A stretch of DNA of 55,581 bases from Erysipelothrix anatis. GTDB lineage: Bacteria; Bacillota_I; Bacilli_A; Erysipelotrichales; Erysipelotrichaceae. Positions 17,434 to 26,217 of this stretch are shown here, piece by piece (position 1 is the stretch's first letter; every line of letters begins with the position of its first letter). The stretch is from positions 1-55,581 of the forward strand of contig NZ_WTSX01000016.1 in assembly GCF_009828745.1 (NCBI RefSeq), given 5' to 3'. Under the pieces are notes generated by a model that did no database searches, was not told where the DNA came from, and saw nothing but the letters and a program-made list of their open reading frames with translations. A program made the translations under genes and the position numbers.

Positions 17434-18330
17434 CTACATTGCAATCAGCACAAGGAATGAAATACCATTCATCAATGCGTGAAGCAGAATACTATACACC
17501 ATACTATCTGTTTTGGCATAAACCCATGCCATCACAAGTCCAGCCCAAATGTAACTCAGCGACATAATCCATTCAACTTTTACACCTTCAAGAAGCCCAG
17601 GGATAATGTGAAGAAGACCAAAAATGACGCCCGTCACAACATAAGCAAGAATTTTATGCTTGCCGTATATTTGTCGGAAATAGATACCGCGATACGTAAT
17701 CTCTTCAACGATTGGTGCTTGTAGCACAACCATAAAGAATCCATAGATAGGTACCGAACGGATGATTGTTTCCACCATTTGTTGGTTTACGGTTGATTCT
17801 GTTACACCCATAGCTTGGGTTACCATTGCTGTTCCAATATTACCCAAATAAACAAGTCCTAAACCAATAAAGACATAACGGTATTTCTTATCACTATTTT
17901 TAAAGTTTTGCCACGATTCATAAATGACCACGCGCATCTTGTACACCAAATAGTAGATACTGATGAGGCCCATCACAATTTGCGAATATAAGCCAACAAC
18001 TTCAGTACCACCAGCGGCCATGGATATCGTTACAAACATAATATTGAGTACAACCTCAAACAGAAACAGCTGTAAGATTGTGAGTGCGGCACGCCCCAAG
18101 CTAAAGTTTGATCCATCTTCAATATGTTCATAGACTGGAACTGTCAGTGGATCCTGAAAAAGGCGCATGTACAGCTCGTGTCCGCCGAAAACCAAAAATA
18201 CCGAACCTGCAATAATTGTACCTAAGAATGCGCTCATGTCAGCATTGAATGGTAACAGTGCTGCTAGCATCGCTGCACCAACATAAAACCCAATCATGTA
18301 AATCCAGATACTTCTTGTTCTTTTTTTCAT
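17434..18330 (-). CDS. CPBP-family intramembrane metalloprotease
   Basis: Polytopic membrane protein of 298 residues with about eight hydrophobic helices. It has the three CPBP/Abi (CAAX-protease-like) motifs: EExxxR in 'VEEITYRG' near residue 208, the first His in 'FGLLHIIPG', and the HxxxN motif 'LLHALMNG' near the C terminus. In Gram-positives such proteins process or protect against peptides, or act in surface-protein maturation. Two ATGs overlap at the start; the second (18330) has the better distance from AGGGGG. It is followed by a small membrane-protein gene. Substrate unknown. Confidence 0.85.
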   Translation of the reverse strand: MKKRTRSIWIYMIGFYVGAAMLAALLPFNADMSAFLGTIIAGSVFLVFGGHELYMRLFQDPLTVPVYEHIEDGSNFSLGRAALTILQLFLFEVVLNIMFVTISMAAGGTEVVGLYSQIVMGLISIYYLVYKMRVVIYESWQNFKNSDKKYRYVFIGLGLVYLGNIGTAMVTQAMGVTESTVNQQMVETIIRSVPIYGFFMVVLQAPIVEEITYRGIYFRQIYGKHKILAYVVTGVIFGLLHIIPGLLEGVKVEWIMSLSYIWAGLVMAWVYAKTDSMVYSILLHALMNGISFLVLIAM

Positions 18331-18400
18331 CATAAGCCCCCTATTGTTATTTTGAAAAAAGTGTTTGTAGTCAAACCTGAGTTAGCCTATAAACACTTGT

Positions 18401-19465
18401 TTAACGCACGATTACGGATACAACGTGTTGATTACGAAGATAGCGCCGTTCAATCCGATCACTTAACGTTGACAGTTGAATATACGGCATAATGCCTGTT
18501 GCTTCATGAATCAATTTTGCAGGTCGGTTAGGACCTAGTAATTGTATCGTATCACCAAAATTTACCGTTTCATCCACACGTATCATCGTCTGATCCATAC
18601 ACACTTTACCAATGATTGGATAATTACGATTGTTGATTGATACTGGAACAACTTGATTGCGAACATCAAAGCCATCTGCATACCCAATCGGCATTGTTGC
18701 GAAAGTTTCGTCCGCTGTTGCCGTGTAGGTATAATCATACCCAACAGTTTCACCTGCGTGGATGTGATCCAAATGAGTCACTGATGCATTGAGTGTAAGG
18801 ATGGGTTCCAAATCTGGCATATCAACGCGATAACCATACAATGCGATTCCCAAACGTGATCCATTAATCCACGCTTTATCTGCAATCAGCGCGGTTGGCG
18901 CATTTCCTACATGAATCCATTTCATCGTTTTCTCTAAAGATGTCACGATCGCTTCAAATGCATTCAGTTGGCGTTGTCCTATTTCAAGATTTTCAGGACT
19001 TTGGAAATGCATATATATTCCTTCAACCTCATGGTTTGAAACAATATCTCGAATGACTGCAGCATCTTTAATGCCATAACGGTTCATCCCTGTGTTCACT
19101 TCGATATGCAAACGAAGTTGCATATTTAATGCTTGAATTGATGCATACCATGCTTCTGATGGCACAGTATACACAAATTGCGGGTGATGATATTTCTGAA
19201 TCACCGACGCAGAAACATAGCTGAAGATAAGGATATCTTGCGTAATTCCAGCTGTTTGAAGACGCAGTGCTTCATCAAAGGATGATACGCATAAAAAAGG
19301 TGTTCCCAACGCTTCCAGTTCGCGTGCAATTGTAATATCACCGTGACCATATGCATTGGCTTTCACTACCCCAAATACTTCTGTATTTGTATAAGCTTGG
19401 ATCCGTTTATAGTTACGTTCCAATTTATCCAAATCTATTTCTGCCCATGTTTCTCTAAATCCCAT
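18401..19465 (-). CDS. alr: Alanine racemase
   Basis: PLP enzyme of 354 residues that makes D-alanine for peptidoglycan and teichoic acids. The PLP-binding Lys is K35 in 'VVKANAYGHG', and the second catalytic base is the Tyr in 'TVGYDYTYTA'. The C-terminal beta domain holds 'GKVCMDQTMI'. The start at 19465 is chosen because GAGGG lies 7 bases upstream and the family begins close to 'AEIDL'. Its ATG overlaps the stop codon of the preceding membrane-protein gene (TAATG), so the two are translationally coupled. This is an essential wall-synthesis gene in most bacteria. Confidence 0.95.
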   Translation of the reverse strand: MGFRETWAEIDLDKLERNYKRIQAYTNTEVFGVVKANAYGHGDITIARELEALGTPFLCVSSFDEALRLQTAGITQDILIFSYVSASVIQKYHHPQFVYTVPSEAWYASIQALNMQLRLHIEVNTGMNRYGIKDAAVIRDIVSNHEVEGIYMHFQSPENLEIGQRQLNAFEAIVTSLEKTMKWIHVGNAPTALIADKAWINGSRLGIALYGYRVDMPDLEPILTLNASVTHLDHIHAGETVGYDYTYTATADETFATMPIGYADGFDVRNQVVPVSINNRNYPIIGKVCMDQTMIRVDETVNFGDTIQLLGPNRPAKLIHEATGIMPYIQLSTLSDRIERRYLRNQHVVSVIVR

Positions 19466-19875
19466 TAAACAACCCTCGAATATATATAAGATACATACAG
19501 TGCTAACGCACGGTATAAAAACCATAAAACTGATGAAATACTTTCTTTTAACATTGAGCTAAATGTCAAACGAATGGATTCCATATTAATAAGTCCCACA
19601 ATCCCAAACTCTGAAATAATATCAGAAAGGATGATTGCAAGTAATGTTGATAATACCGCTACAATTGCGAATTTTAATTGAATGCCTCGCCCTACGCGAT
19701 TGATTAGCATTGCGATAAGTAAGCCAACACCTGTAAGAACGATTGCATGGTTAAAGACATATTGTCTGAAGTAACCACTAATCACCCCTAAAAGCACTGC
19801 CGAAATCACACCAGCAATGATGGACATCGTAAAACGATGTTTTACAGATGCTGCTTGATTGTTGAATAGTACCAT
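19465..19875 (-). CDS. Four-helix membrane protein coupled to alr
   Basis: An unrecognised 136-residue protein with about four hydrophobic segments (roughly 15-35, 42-58, 67-85 and 112-132). AAAGAGG lies before its ATG. Its stop codon overlaps the alanine racemase start (TAATG), which indicates co-translation and perhaps a joint role in the cell envelope, for example handling of D-alanine or wall precursors. That link is inference from position only. Nothing in the sequence indicates an enzymatic active site. Confidence 0.7.
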   Translation of the reverse strand: MVLFNNQAASVKHRFTMSIIAGVISAVLLGVISGYFRQYVFNHAIVLTGVGLLIAMLINRVGRGIQLKFAIVAVLSTLLAIILSDIISEFGIVGLINMESIRLTFSSMLKESISSVLWFLYRALALYVSYIYSRVV

Positions 19876-19934
19876 AAGCGCCTCTTTCCTTGTGTTTTCA
19901 TTGTATATTTTACACTATTTTTACTGCAGTGACA

Positions 19935-20438
19935 TCATTTCACGATTAACTTGTCATATGCGATGCGTTTACTGCCATTTAATAGGGTAATTTCCCCACG
20001 TTCGATATATCCGTTACGCTCTAAGAAGCGACGCATTTTTTTATTTTGAACATGCGTATCGATGCGATAGTAAGGAATTCCAATTTCTGTTTCGATTGCT
20101 TGAAGAAATTGGCTTCCAAGACCTCCACGTTGATGTATTGAAGAAACGACAAAGCGATGGATGACGGCATACGGTTCGTCATAGCCCCAAGCACCATCAA
20201 TATTCGCATATGTTGCCTCACCCATTGTGGATATCATGCCACTGGCCAGTACGATCTTGTCCTCGACATAAACAAATGAAGTTTTTGCATCTATATCATG
20301 TGTCAGTGTTTCTATATTAGGATACCCATCTTGCCACTGATCAATTCCATCTTCTCTCAACATCGTTGCGGCATTGCGATACATTTCTACGATAGCATCT
20401 CGATCAGAATAAGTTGCTTTTCGAATTTGATATGTCAT
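19935..20438 (-). CDS. GNAT-family N-acetyltransferase
   Basis: Cytosolic acetyltransferase of 167 residues. N-terminal 'IRKATYSDRDAIVEMY' is a typical GNAT beta1-alpha1. The acetyl-CoA-binding motif reads 'RFVVSSIHQRGGLGSQFLQAIE' with QRGGLG, and 'NKKMRRFLERNGYIERGEI' forms the C-terminal part. It is divergent from the yitT-like gene across a 50-base gap. The acceptor is unknown; the RimI/YkkB-like length gives no clear clue. Confidence 0.87.
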   Translation of the reverse strand: MTYQIRKATYSDRDAIVEMYRNAATMLREDGIDQWQDGYPNIETLTHDIDAKTSFVYVEDKIVLASGMISTMGEATYANIDGAWGYDEPYAVIHRFVVSSIHQRGGLGSQFLQAIETEIGIPYYRIDTHVQNKKMRRFLERNGYIERGEITLLNGSKRIAYDKLIVK

Positions 20439-20488
20439 TTTTAACCTCGCGTAAAGACATTCGTCACTTTGATTGTTATAATAAGGAC

Positions 20489-21343
20489 ATGAACAATATT
20501 AAGAGAATTTCCTATGTCATTGTAGGATCATGTTTATTTGCAATGTCCGTTAACTTATTTTTGATTCCTGCCTCCATTTATAATGGTGGGATAACAGGTA
20601 TAGCCCAGTTGCTTCGTGATGGGATCATGAATACATTCAATATTCATCCATCATTCGATATCTTTGGCCTCATCAATTTAGGTCTTAACATTCCAATTTT
20701 TATCTTTGCTTGGAGTCGTTTATCCCCTAAATTCGTTCAATTAAGTTTACTCAGTATTATAACACAAACTGTAGCGCTGACGTTAATACCCATACCAAAA
20801 TCGCCATTAGTGGAGGATGTCTTTATTGCGATTGTATTAGCAGGAATTATAGGATCATTTGGTGCATCACTTGCCTTTCGTGCAAAAGCATCAAGTGGAG
20901 GATTGGATGTTATCGGATTCTACTATTCCCAGAAGAAAAAGGGAAGTCTTGGTAAAATCTACTTAATTATTAATAGTATTATTTACTTAATCTGTCTTGT
21001 CGTTTACGATGTTCAGACTGCAATTTATTCGTTGGTGTATTCCTTTGTATTTTCGTGGGGACTTGATCGTTTCCATGAACATAACTTGGAAGCCAGTGTC
21101 ATGGTCTTTACGAAGAATAAAGATATCAAAGCACATGTTATCTCTGAAATTCACCGAGGCGTTACTCACTGGGAAGGTTTTGGAGCCTATACAGGAACAA
21201 GCATGGATGTCTTTGTTACGATTGTTGCACAATCCGAGTTGAGCGATGTTAAACGCTTAATTCGTCACCATGATCCGAGTGCCTTTGTTATTGTAACCAA
21301 AAACCTTAAGGTTGATGGTGGATTCGAAAAACGTCTTATTTAG
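20489..21343 (+). CDS. YitT-family membrane protein (DUF161 + DUF2179)
   Basis: Protein of 284 residues with five to six membrane helices (about 5-190) bearing the family signature 'RAKASSGGLDVIGFY', then a cytosolic C-terminal DUF2179 domain (about 205-282) ending in 'DPSAFVIVTKNLKVDGGFEKR'. YitT proteins are common in Bacillota and have no agreed function. The ATG at 20489 follows AAGGAC closely; upstream codons are open but overlap the divergent GNAT promoter region. The next gene starts 14 bases after its stop, suggesting a two-gene unit. Confidence 0.87.
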   Translation: MNNIKRISYVIVGSCLFAMSVNLFLIPASIYNGGITGIAQLLRDGIMNTFNIHPSFDIFGLINLGLNIPIFIFAWSRLSPKFVQLSLLSIITQTVALTLIPIPKSPLVEDVFIAIVLAGIIGSFGASLAFRAKASSGGLDVIGFYYSQKKKGSLGKIYLIINSIIYLICLVVYDVQTAIYSLVYSFVFSWGLDRFHEHNLEASVMVFTKNKDIKAHVISEIHRGVTHWEGFGAYTGTSMDVFVTIVAQSELSDVKRLIRHHDPSAFVIVTKNLKVDGGFEKRLI

Positions 21344-21357
21344 AAATGGAGCGTATT

Positions 21358-22011
21358 ATGAAAAATATTCCAGAATATAATGGTAATTTAAGAAAACACA
21401 TTCTCCGTGTTCCTGACATTATTGATACAGCAAGCGGCATTCGTGTCTTTGGCCGTGTTATTAAGTCGCTCGTTTTCACAACGGATATCGCCATTATTCG
21501 TAATTGCAATGCTGATGCTGTCATGGCTGTCTACCCATTCACACCGCAACCTATTATTACGGATGCAATTGTTGCTTCGTCTGACAAACCCGTCTTTTCT
21601 GGCGTTGGTGGTGGTACCACACGTGGTCCTCGGGTAATTGGACTCGCTATGGATGCGGAACGTCAAGGAGCACACGGTGTCGTCGTGAATGCGCCAACTT
21701 CGAATACAATTATTCGTTTGGCAAAACAAAGTCTCGAAATTCCAATCATTATCACAATTACCGATATTGATACGGATATCTCAGCCCGCATTAACGCAGG
21801 TGCAGCAATCTTAAACGTATCTGCTGCCTCAAAGACTCCAGAAATTGTGCGTCACATTCGTGAGTCTTATCCGGATGTTCCGATTATCGCAACTGGTGGT
21901 CCAACCGAAGAATCTATTCAAGAAACAATTGATGCTGGTGCCAATGCAATTACTTATACACCGCCTTCAACTGCAAGTCTCTTTAAAGGTATTATGCAAT
22001 CGTATCGTTAG
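21358..22011 (+). CDS. TIM-barrel protein of unknown role
   Basis: A 217-residue cytosolic protein. The alternating pattern 'AVMAVYPF', 'KPVFSGVGGG', 'GVVVNAP', 'PIIITITDID', 'AAILNVSAA', 'PIIATGGPT' and 'AITYTPPS' is that of a (beta/alpha)8 barrel. The 'ATGGPTEESI' turn resembles the phosphate-binding loop of KDPG-aldolase or ThiE-like enzymes. I do not recognise a specific family with known reaction; some relatives are simply labelled hydrolase. An ATG 12 bases upstream (21346) is in frame, but TGGAGCG lies at the correct distance only from the start at 21358. It follows the YitT gene closely. Confidence 0.75.
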   Translation: MKNIPEYNGNLRKHILRVPDIIDTASGIRVFGRVIKSLVFTTDIAIIRNCNADAVMAVYPFTPQPIITDAIVASSDKPVFSGVGGGTTRGPRVIGLAMDAERQGAHGVVVNAPTSNTIIRLAKQSLEIPIIITITDIDTDISARINAGAAILNVSAASKTPEIVRHIRESYPDVPIIATGGPTEESIQETIDAGANAITYTPPSTASLFKGIMQSYR

Positions 22012-22087
22012 TGTACCTCCTGTGCACTTTAAACCCGTATAATTGATTATTATGCTATGATGATATTAGAAATTAGGAGAGATTGAT

Positions 22088-22372
22088 ATGAAACTAACAA
22101 TTACAAACGAGGCCGCAAAATGGTATATCGAAGAAATGGGATTAGTTCCTGGTGATAGCATCAAATTCTTCGGTAAAGTATACGGTCCACATGGTGGATT
22201 TTCATTCGCGATAGCTAAAGAGGAGCCTACCAACCCACTTATGCTTATCACGGAAGAAGGCATAAATTTCTACGTCGAGCAATTTGATGAGTGGTTCTTC
22301 AATGATAAAGAAGTCAACATCAAAATGCGTGCAGATGGTTACGAACCAGAATATGAAGTTATTGTAAAATAA
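22088..22372 (+). CDS. HesB/YneR-like small protein
   Basis: A 94-residue protein of the HesB/IscA-like superfamily, YneR/YqgX-type. The start 'MKLTITNEAAKWYIEEMGL', the middle 'DSIKFFGKVYGPHGGFSFAI' and 'GINFYVEQFDEWFF' match. Unlike true IscA scaffolds it lacks the three conserved cysteines (it has none at all), so it is unlikely to hold an iron-sulfur cluster itself. Role unknown. AGGAGAG lies before the ATG, and a strong terminator follows the stop. Confidence 0.8.
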   Translation: MKLTITNEAAKWYIEEMGLVPGDSIKFFGKVYGPHGGFSFAIAKEEPTNPLMLITEEGINFYVEQFDEWFFNDKEVNIKMRADGYEPEYEVIVK

Positions 22373-22393
22373 GGGCTCACGCCCTTTTTTATT
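22371..22393 (+). terminator. Terminator of the HesB-like gene
   Basis: AAGGGC (22371-22376) pairs with GCCCTT (22381-22386) around TCAC, followed by TTTTATTTAT. It overlaps the stop codon. Confidence 0.9.
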
Positions 22394-22433
22394 TATACCT
22401 ATTTGGTACAATATTGGTATAAGGAGTTTTACT

Positions 22434-23126
22434 ATGACACAACAGACTTTACAAGAAATCATAATTAACCGTGACCAACGTTTTAATATCCCGTCACTCT
22501 TTCTTCAACAAGCCAAACGCTTTCGTGAGATGATGTTGCTCTACGAATGTGCCGTTGACGAAATCACAACCAAATTAAATATTTTAGATAAAGAATTAGG
22601 ATTTGTATCACAACGCAATCCCATCTCGGCCATCAAATCACGCGTCAAGCGTCCACAAAGTATTGTAGATAAACTTATCCGTGACGAAAAACCCGTGAAT
22701 GTCGATTCTGTTCGCGAAAACCTCAACGACGTTGCGGGGGTTCGTGTCATTTGTTCCTACATTGATGATATTTTTGCACTTGCCGAAATGATTAAGAAAC
22801 AAGACGACATTCGAATCATTGAAGTCAAAGACTACATTACACACCCCAAAGATAATGGATACCGTAGTTTGCACATGATCGTTGAAGTTCCGGTCTTCCT
22901 TTCATCAGGTAAAGAATATGTGCGTGTCGAAATTCAAATCCGCACGATTGCGATGGATTTTTGGGCGAGCCTCGAACACGAAATTCGCTACAAAAAATCA
23001 CACAAGCACTTAGAAAGTGTTGCTGAAGCATTAATGGACTGTGCCAATACCATTGCCGAAACGGATCAGAAAATGCTTGATATTCGTTCGCTCATTGACG
23101 ATGGCGATGAAAAACACGAAGAATAA
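22434..23126 (+). CDS. relQ: Small alarmone synthetase RelQ (GTP pyrophosphokinase)
   Basis: Single-domain (p)ppGpp synthetase of 230 residues. It transfers pyrophosphate from ATP to GTP or GDP in the stress response. The synthetase motifs are clear: 'RVKRPQSIVDKL', 'LNDVAGVRVICSYIDDI' with the catalytic Asp region, 'PKDNGYRSLHMIV' (substrate-binding Tyr), and 'EIQIRTIAMDFWASLEHEIRYKK'. It lacks the hydrolase, TGS and ACT domains of RelA, and matches the YjbM/RelQ (SAS1) length. An AAGGAG site precedes the ATG. It stands alone with its own terminator. Confidence 0.93.
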   Translation: MTQQTLQEIIINRDQRFNIPSLFLQQAKRFREMMLLYECAVDEITTKLNILDKELGFVSQRNPISAIKSRVKRPQSIVDKLIRDEKPVNVDSVRENLNDVAGVRVICSYIDDIFALAEMIKKQDDIRIIEVKDYITHPKDNGYRSLHMIVEVPVFLSSGKEYVRVEIQIRTIAMDFWASLEHEIRYKKSHKHLESVAEALMDCANTIAETDQKMLDIRSLIDDGDEKHEE

Positions 23127-23134
23127 CAATCACT

Positions 23135-23168
23135 AAACCAGAAAGATAACTCACTTTCTGGTTTTTTT
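23135..23168 (+). terminator. Terminator of relQ
   Basis: AAACCAGAAAG (23135-23145) pairs with CTTTCTGGTTT (23154-23164), followed by TTTTCTG. Confidence 0.9.
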
Positions 23169-23260
23169 CTGTTATTTTTACTGTCTCGATTGTTTTTTTA
23201 GGGTTTATGAATTGTAAGCGCATTGCAATATTATGTAGAATAGAGAAAAGGAAGTGATTT

Positions 23261-24532
23261 ATGAAACGCCATACCCTAAATTTCTTATTATTCTCAAGTA
23301 TTTTACCGATTGTACTTGCGTTTTTGATAGCTTCGCCTACGGAGCTTTTTAATGGTATTATCGCAATTATTCAGGCACAAGACATTCTTATCACAGATTA
23401 CATAGCAATTGGAGGGTTGGGAGCCAGTTTGCTTAATGTAGGGTTGATATCACTACTTGCTGTTTGGATGATTCAATACTCGGGAGCAGAAATTAATGGT
23501 ACCGCGATTGCTTCAGTCTACCTAATGGGAAGTTTTGCCTTTTTTGGAAAAAACATCTTCAATGTCTTACCGATTTTGCTTGGTACCTATCTTTATTCTA
23601 AAATAACAAAAGAGCGCTATTGTGACATTGTCCACATTTCGCTACTGGCTACGAGTTTTGCGCCAATTGTTACGGAATTGCTATTCTATATTCATGCACC
23701 GTTATCGATTCGCTTATCACTGAGTATGGTTGTCGGTATCTCTGCTGGTTTTATTATTAAACCAGTCTCACGACATCTGTTTAAAGTTCATGAAGGGTTT
23801 AACCTTTATAATACAGGATTTTCAGTTGGTATCTTAGCGACGCTCTATGTTTCAATTATGAAGTCATATGGCTATGAACCGGTGAAACGTTTAATACTTG
23901 ATACAGGCAACACCTTCCCGTATGCTCTGTCCCTTTCCGTTTTATTACTAGCAATGTTTATGTACGGGTTTTATCTTGATGGTTTCTCATTTAAAAACTA
24001 TCGTCAACTTTTGAAGGAACCTGGTTATCTGGATCATGACTATCTCAAAATGTACGGTCTTTCCACAGTTCTAATCAATATGGCTATTAATGGCTTTATT
24101 GTAATGGGATATGTCCTCTTTGTGGCTCGTGCTGGATTAAACGGTCCTTACATTGGCGCCATTCTCACCGTTGTCGGATTTTCGGGTCTGGGAAAACATG
24201 CTCGGAATATCTTACCTATTCTTGTGGGTGTTGTATTGGGAAGTTTAACCCAAAACTGGACTTTAGATACACCAACGATTGTCTTTGCCGCATTATTCGG
24301 AACTGCCCTTGCACCGATTGCTGGTCACTTTGGTTGGGGTTGGGGTATTCTTGCAAGTTATATCAATTCCTCAGTCGCCTTGAACTCTGGACAGATGCAT
24401 GCCGGTATGAATCTCTATAACACTGGATTCTCTGTTGGTATCGTTGCTGCCGTTTTGGTTCCAATCATGCACCGCTTCGCACCAGTACCACCAGATTTGG
24501 ATAAACAACTTGAATACGATTTAGACGCATAG
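23261..24532 (+). CDS. DUF1576 membrane protein with internal repeat
   Basis: Polytopic membrane protein of 423 residues with roughly ten or more helices. It matches the uncharacterised DUF1576 family. The two halves are related: 'GFNLYNTGFSVGI' near residue 179 and 'GMNLYNTGFSVGI' near residue 382 are almost identical, so the protein arose by duplication, as many transporters did. AGGAAGTG lies before the ATG. A transport function is likely, but the substrate is unknown. It is a single-gene unit with a terminator at its end. Confidence 0.85.
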   Translation: MKRHTLNFLLFSSILPIVLAFLIASPTELFNGIIAIIQAQDILITDYIAIGGLGASLLNVGLISLLAVWMIQYSGAEINGTAIASVYLMGSFAFFGKNIFNVLPILLGTYLYSKITKERYCDIVHISLLATSFAPIVTELLFYIHAPLSIRLSLSMVVGISAGFIIKPVSRHLFKVHEGFNLYNTGFSVGILATLYVSIMKSYGYEPVKRLILDTGNTFPYALSLSVLLLAMFMYGFYLDGFSFKNYRQLLKEPGYLDHDYLKMYGLSTVLINMAINGFIVMGYVLFVARAGLNGPYIGAILTVVGFSGLGKHARNILPILVGVVLGSLTQNWTLDTPTIVFAALFGTALAPIAGHFGWGWGILASYINSSVALNSGQMHAGMNLYNTGFSVGIVAAVLVPIMHRFAPVPPDLDKQLEYDLDA

Positions 24533-24559
24533 ACATGATAAATGTCGTGCGTTTTCTTT
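24525..24559 (+). terminator. Terminator of the DUF1576 gene
   Basis: ACGCATAGACAT and ATGTCGTGCGT form a stem with one bulge around GATAA, followed by TTTCTTTTG. The stem contains the stop codon. Confidence 0.7.
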
Positions 24560-24596
24560 TGATAATTGGTATCATACTCGTATGTGAGGTGATGAA

Positions 24597-25898
24597 ATGT
24601 TTGGTTCTGTTTATTTAAAAAACTTCCGTTGTTTCGATGAAACTACTGTTTCTTTGAAAAATAAACGCGGATCGTTCAAACAACAAGTCAGTGTATTCGG
24701 AGAAAATTCAAGTGGCAAGACATCGTTTCTTTTAGCTTTTGGATTTCTAAGACGGCTCACCGATGGATATCGTGTCAATGATATTTACCGTACCCGCACT
24801 CACTTCCGCTATACACCGAAAGTAGATCCATTCGATTTAAAACGTGAAGTTGCAAAGCACTATCGAAAACTAGCATGTGATGACATGGTCTTGGCTTTCG
24901 AAGTCTCCATTAAAAACCAAATATTTGTTTATACAGTACAATTTGACAACAGTCATAATCTCATTCAAGAGTCACTCATGAAACGTGTTAACAATAAAGA
25001 AAACATTATCTATAAAGCCGACAGCACCGGGATTGTCTTTGGTCGCAGTATGGTCTTAGTCCGCGATATTGATACTATCAATGCTTTCCACCAGAAAGCC
25101 TTTGGTGAGTATACAATGTTATCGATTCTTAATTATATATGTTATGAACACAAAGACATTGTCTTTAAATCAACACTTTCTGACTTCATTGAATACATTG
25201 CGCATATGCGCGTTGTAATTCCAAATCATTATATGCAACTAGACTTCCATAACTTTATCTGGAATTCCAATATTTCAGTTTTCGGTGGCCGCGCGGATAT
25301 TGAGTTGAAACAGTTTATTTTAAGTTCTTTACCCGTATTAAATAATACGATTAAAAGTATTTTTCCATTGGTTGATTCTGTGGATTATACATTCGTTGAA
25401 ATTGAACCTAACTTATGGCAATACGATCTCGTTGTTTCTAAACGAACCGATTTAGGCATCGTAAGTGTTCCTGCGAATGAACTTCCATCAGGATTGACAC
25501 ATGTTTTATCGATGTCGATTAGCTTTGTTGAACTGATGTTGGGAAATACCGTCATTTATGACCAATTTGACCACTATCTCCATCAAATACCAATGCTAAA
25601 CATTATCGAAAATATTGTTTCTAAATTTTCTGGACAAAGTATTCTAACCCTTGATTCTTTGGATACTATGAATCATTTAGAGCCCCCTTCAGTCTATGTA
25701 ACCAATATCAAAGACTATACGTTTACGGTTACCGGAATTGAAGAGATTTCACCAACCCAACCGAACCATAACGTACGCAGTCGTTACGAATCGGGAGTGT
25801 ATGGGCACCCATTAAAAACAGAACCGAATACGTTGTACGTACTGATGGACGACTATGCTAAAGTGGTCCGATGGACACGTAACAAAAACAATTACTAA
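24597..25898 (+). CDS. AAA-family ATP-binding protein
   Basis: Cytosolic ATPase of 433 residues from the SMC/ABC-like AAA group (AAA_15/AAA_21 type). The N terminus 'VYLKNFRCFDETTVSL' leads into Walker A G35-E-N-S-S-G-K-T42. Near residue 302 'ELPSGLTHVLSMSISFVELMLG' occupies the place of the signature motif, and 'NTVIYDQFDHYLHQ' resembles a degenerate Walker B, in which the usual Asp-Glu pair is missing. Proteins of this kind are often part of phage-defence or toxin modules (for example with RloB), but no intact partner is seen. An open but start-less frame follows it (25883-26038), which may be what is left of one. Function not fixed. Confidence 0.75.
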   Translation: MFGSVYLKNFRCFDETTVSLKNKRGSFKQQVSVFGENSSGKTSFLLAFGFLRRLTDGYRVNDIYRTRTHFRYTPKVDPFDLKREVAKHYRKLACDDMVLAFEVSIKNQIFVYTVQFDNSHNLIQESLMKRVNNKENIIYKADSTGIVFGRSMVLVRDIDTINAFHQKAFGEYTMLSILNYICYEHKDIVFKSTLSDFIEYIAHMRVVIPNHYMQLDFHNFIWNSNISVFGGRADIELKQFILSSLPVLNNTIKSIFPLVDSVDYTFVEIEPNLWQYDLVVSKRTDLGIVSVPANELPSGLTHVLSMSISFVELMLGNTVIYDQFDHYLHQIPMLNIIENIVSKFSGQSILTLDSLDTMNHLEPPSVYVTNIKDYTFTVTGIEEISPTQPNHNVRSRYESGVYGHPLKTEPNTLYVLMDDYAKVVRWTRNKNNY

Positions 25899-26038
25899 TC
25901 ATTGGGAACGTTTTATTTACCGTTGAGAACATCAACAATCGACATTTCCGAAAGTGGTGTAAACTTAAGCTAGCATCGCAAGATGACGTTTTACCCCACC
26001 ATTTATATGACTTAGTACAGAACGTCTTCGACATCTGA
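25883..26038 (+). pseudogene. Start-less open frame, possible gene remnant
   Basis: After the AAA ATPase a 51-codon frame runs to a TGA at 26036. Its translation contains 'INNRHFRKWCKLKLAS' and 'VLPHHLYDLVQNVFDI' and looks protein-like, but it has no start codon and no ribosome site. It overlaps the last residues of the ATPase gene in another frame. I do not recognise the family. It could be the tail of a deleted partner gene. The rest of 25899-26217 holds the terminator and promoter listed separately. Confidence 0.3.
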
Positions 26039-26051
26039 CATGTATTAAGCT

Positions 26052-26078
26052 AAAAGATCCGCCCCCGGATCTTTTTCT
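26052..26078 (+). terminator. Terminator upstream of the adhesin gene
   Basis: AAAAGATCCG (26052-26061) pairs with CGGATCTTTT (26066-26075) around CCCC, then TTCTG. It isolates the adhesin gene from the ATPase gene. Confidence 0.85.
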
Positions 26079-26179
26079 GCGTTACCCCATTTAATATGTT
26101 TATTTCCTTACATTATGTATGAATTATACATTTTCGACTGTGGAAACGAGACACTTCACTACTTTTGTATTCATCAATT

Positions 26180-26188
26180 TGATATAAT
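26180..26188 (+). promoter_or_regulatory. Extended -10 promoter of the adhesin gene
   Basis: TGATATAAT gives a perfect -10 with the TGn extension, 29 bases before the start codon. No good -35 is seen at 17 bases, which suits an extended -10 promoter. An AAAGGAG site follows. Confidence 0.6.
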
Positions 26189-26217
26189 GATTCTCATGTC
26201 TAAAGGAGAAAATATAA

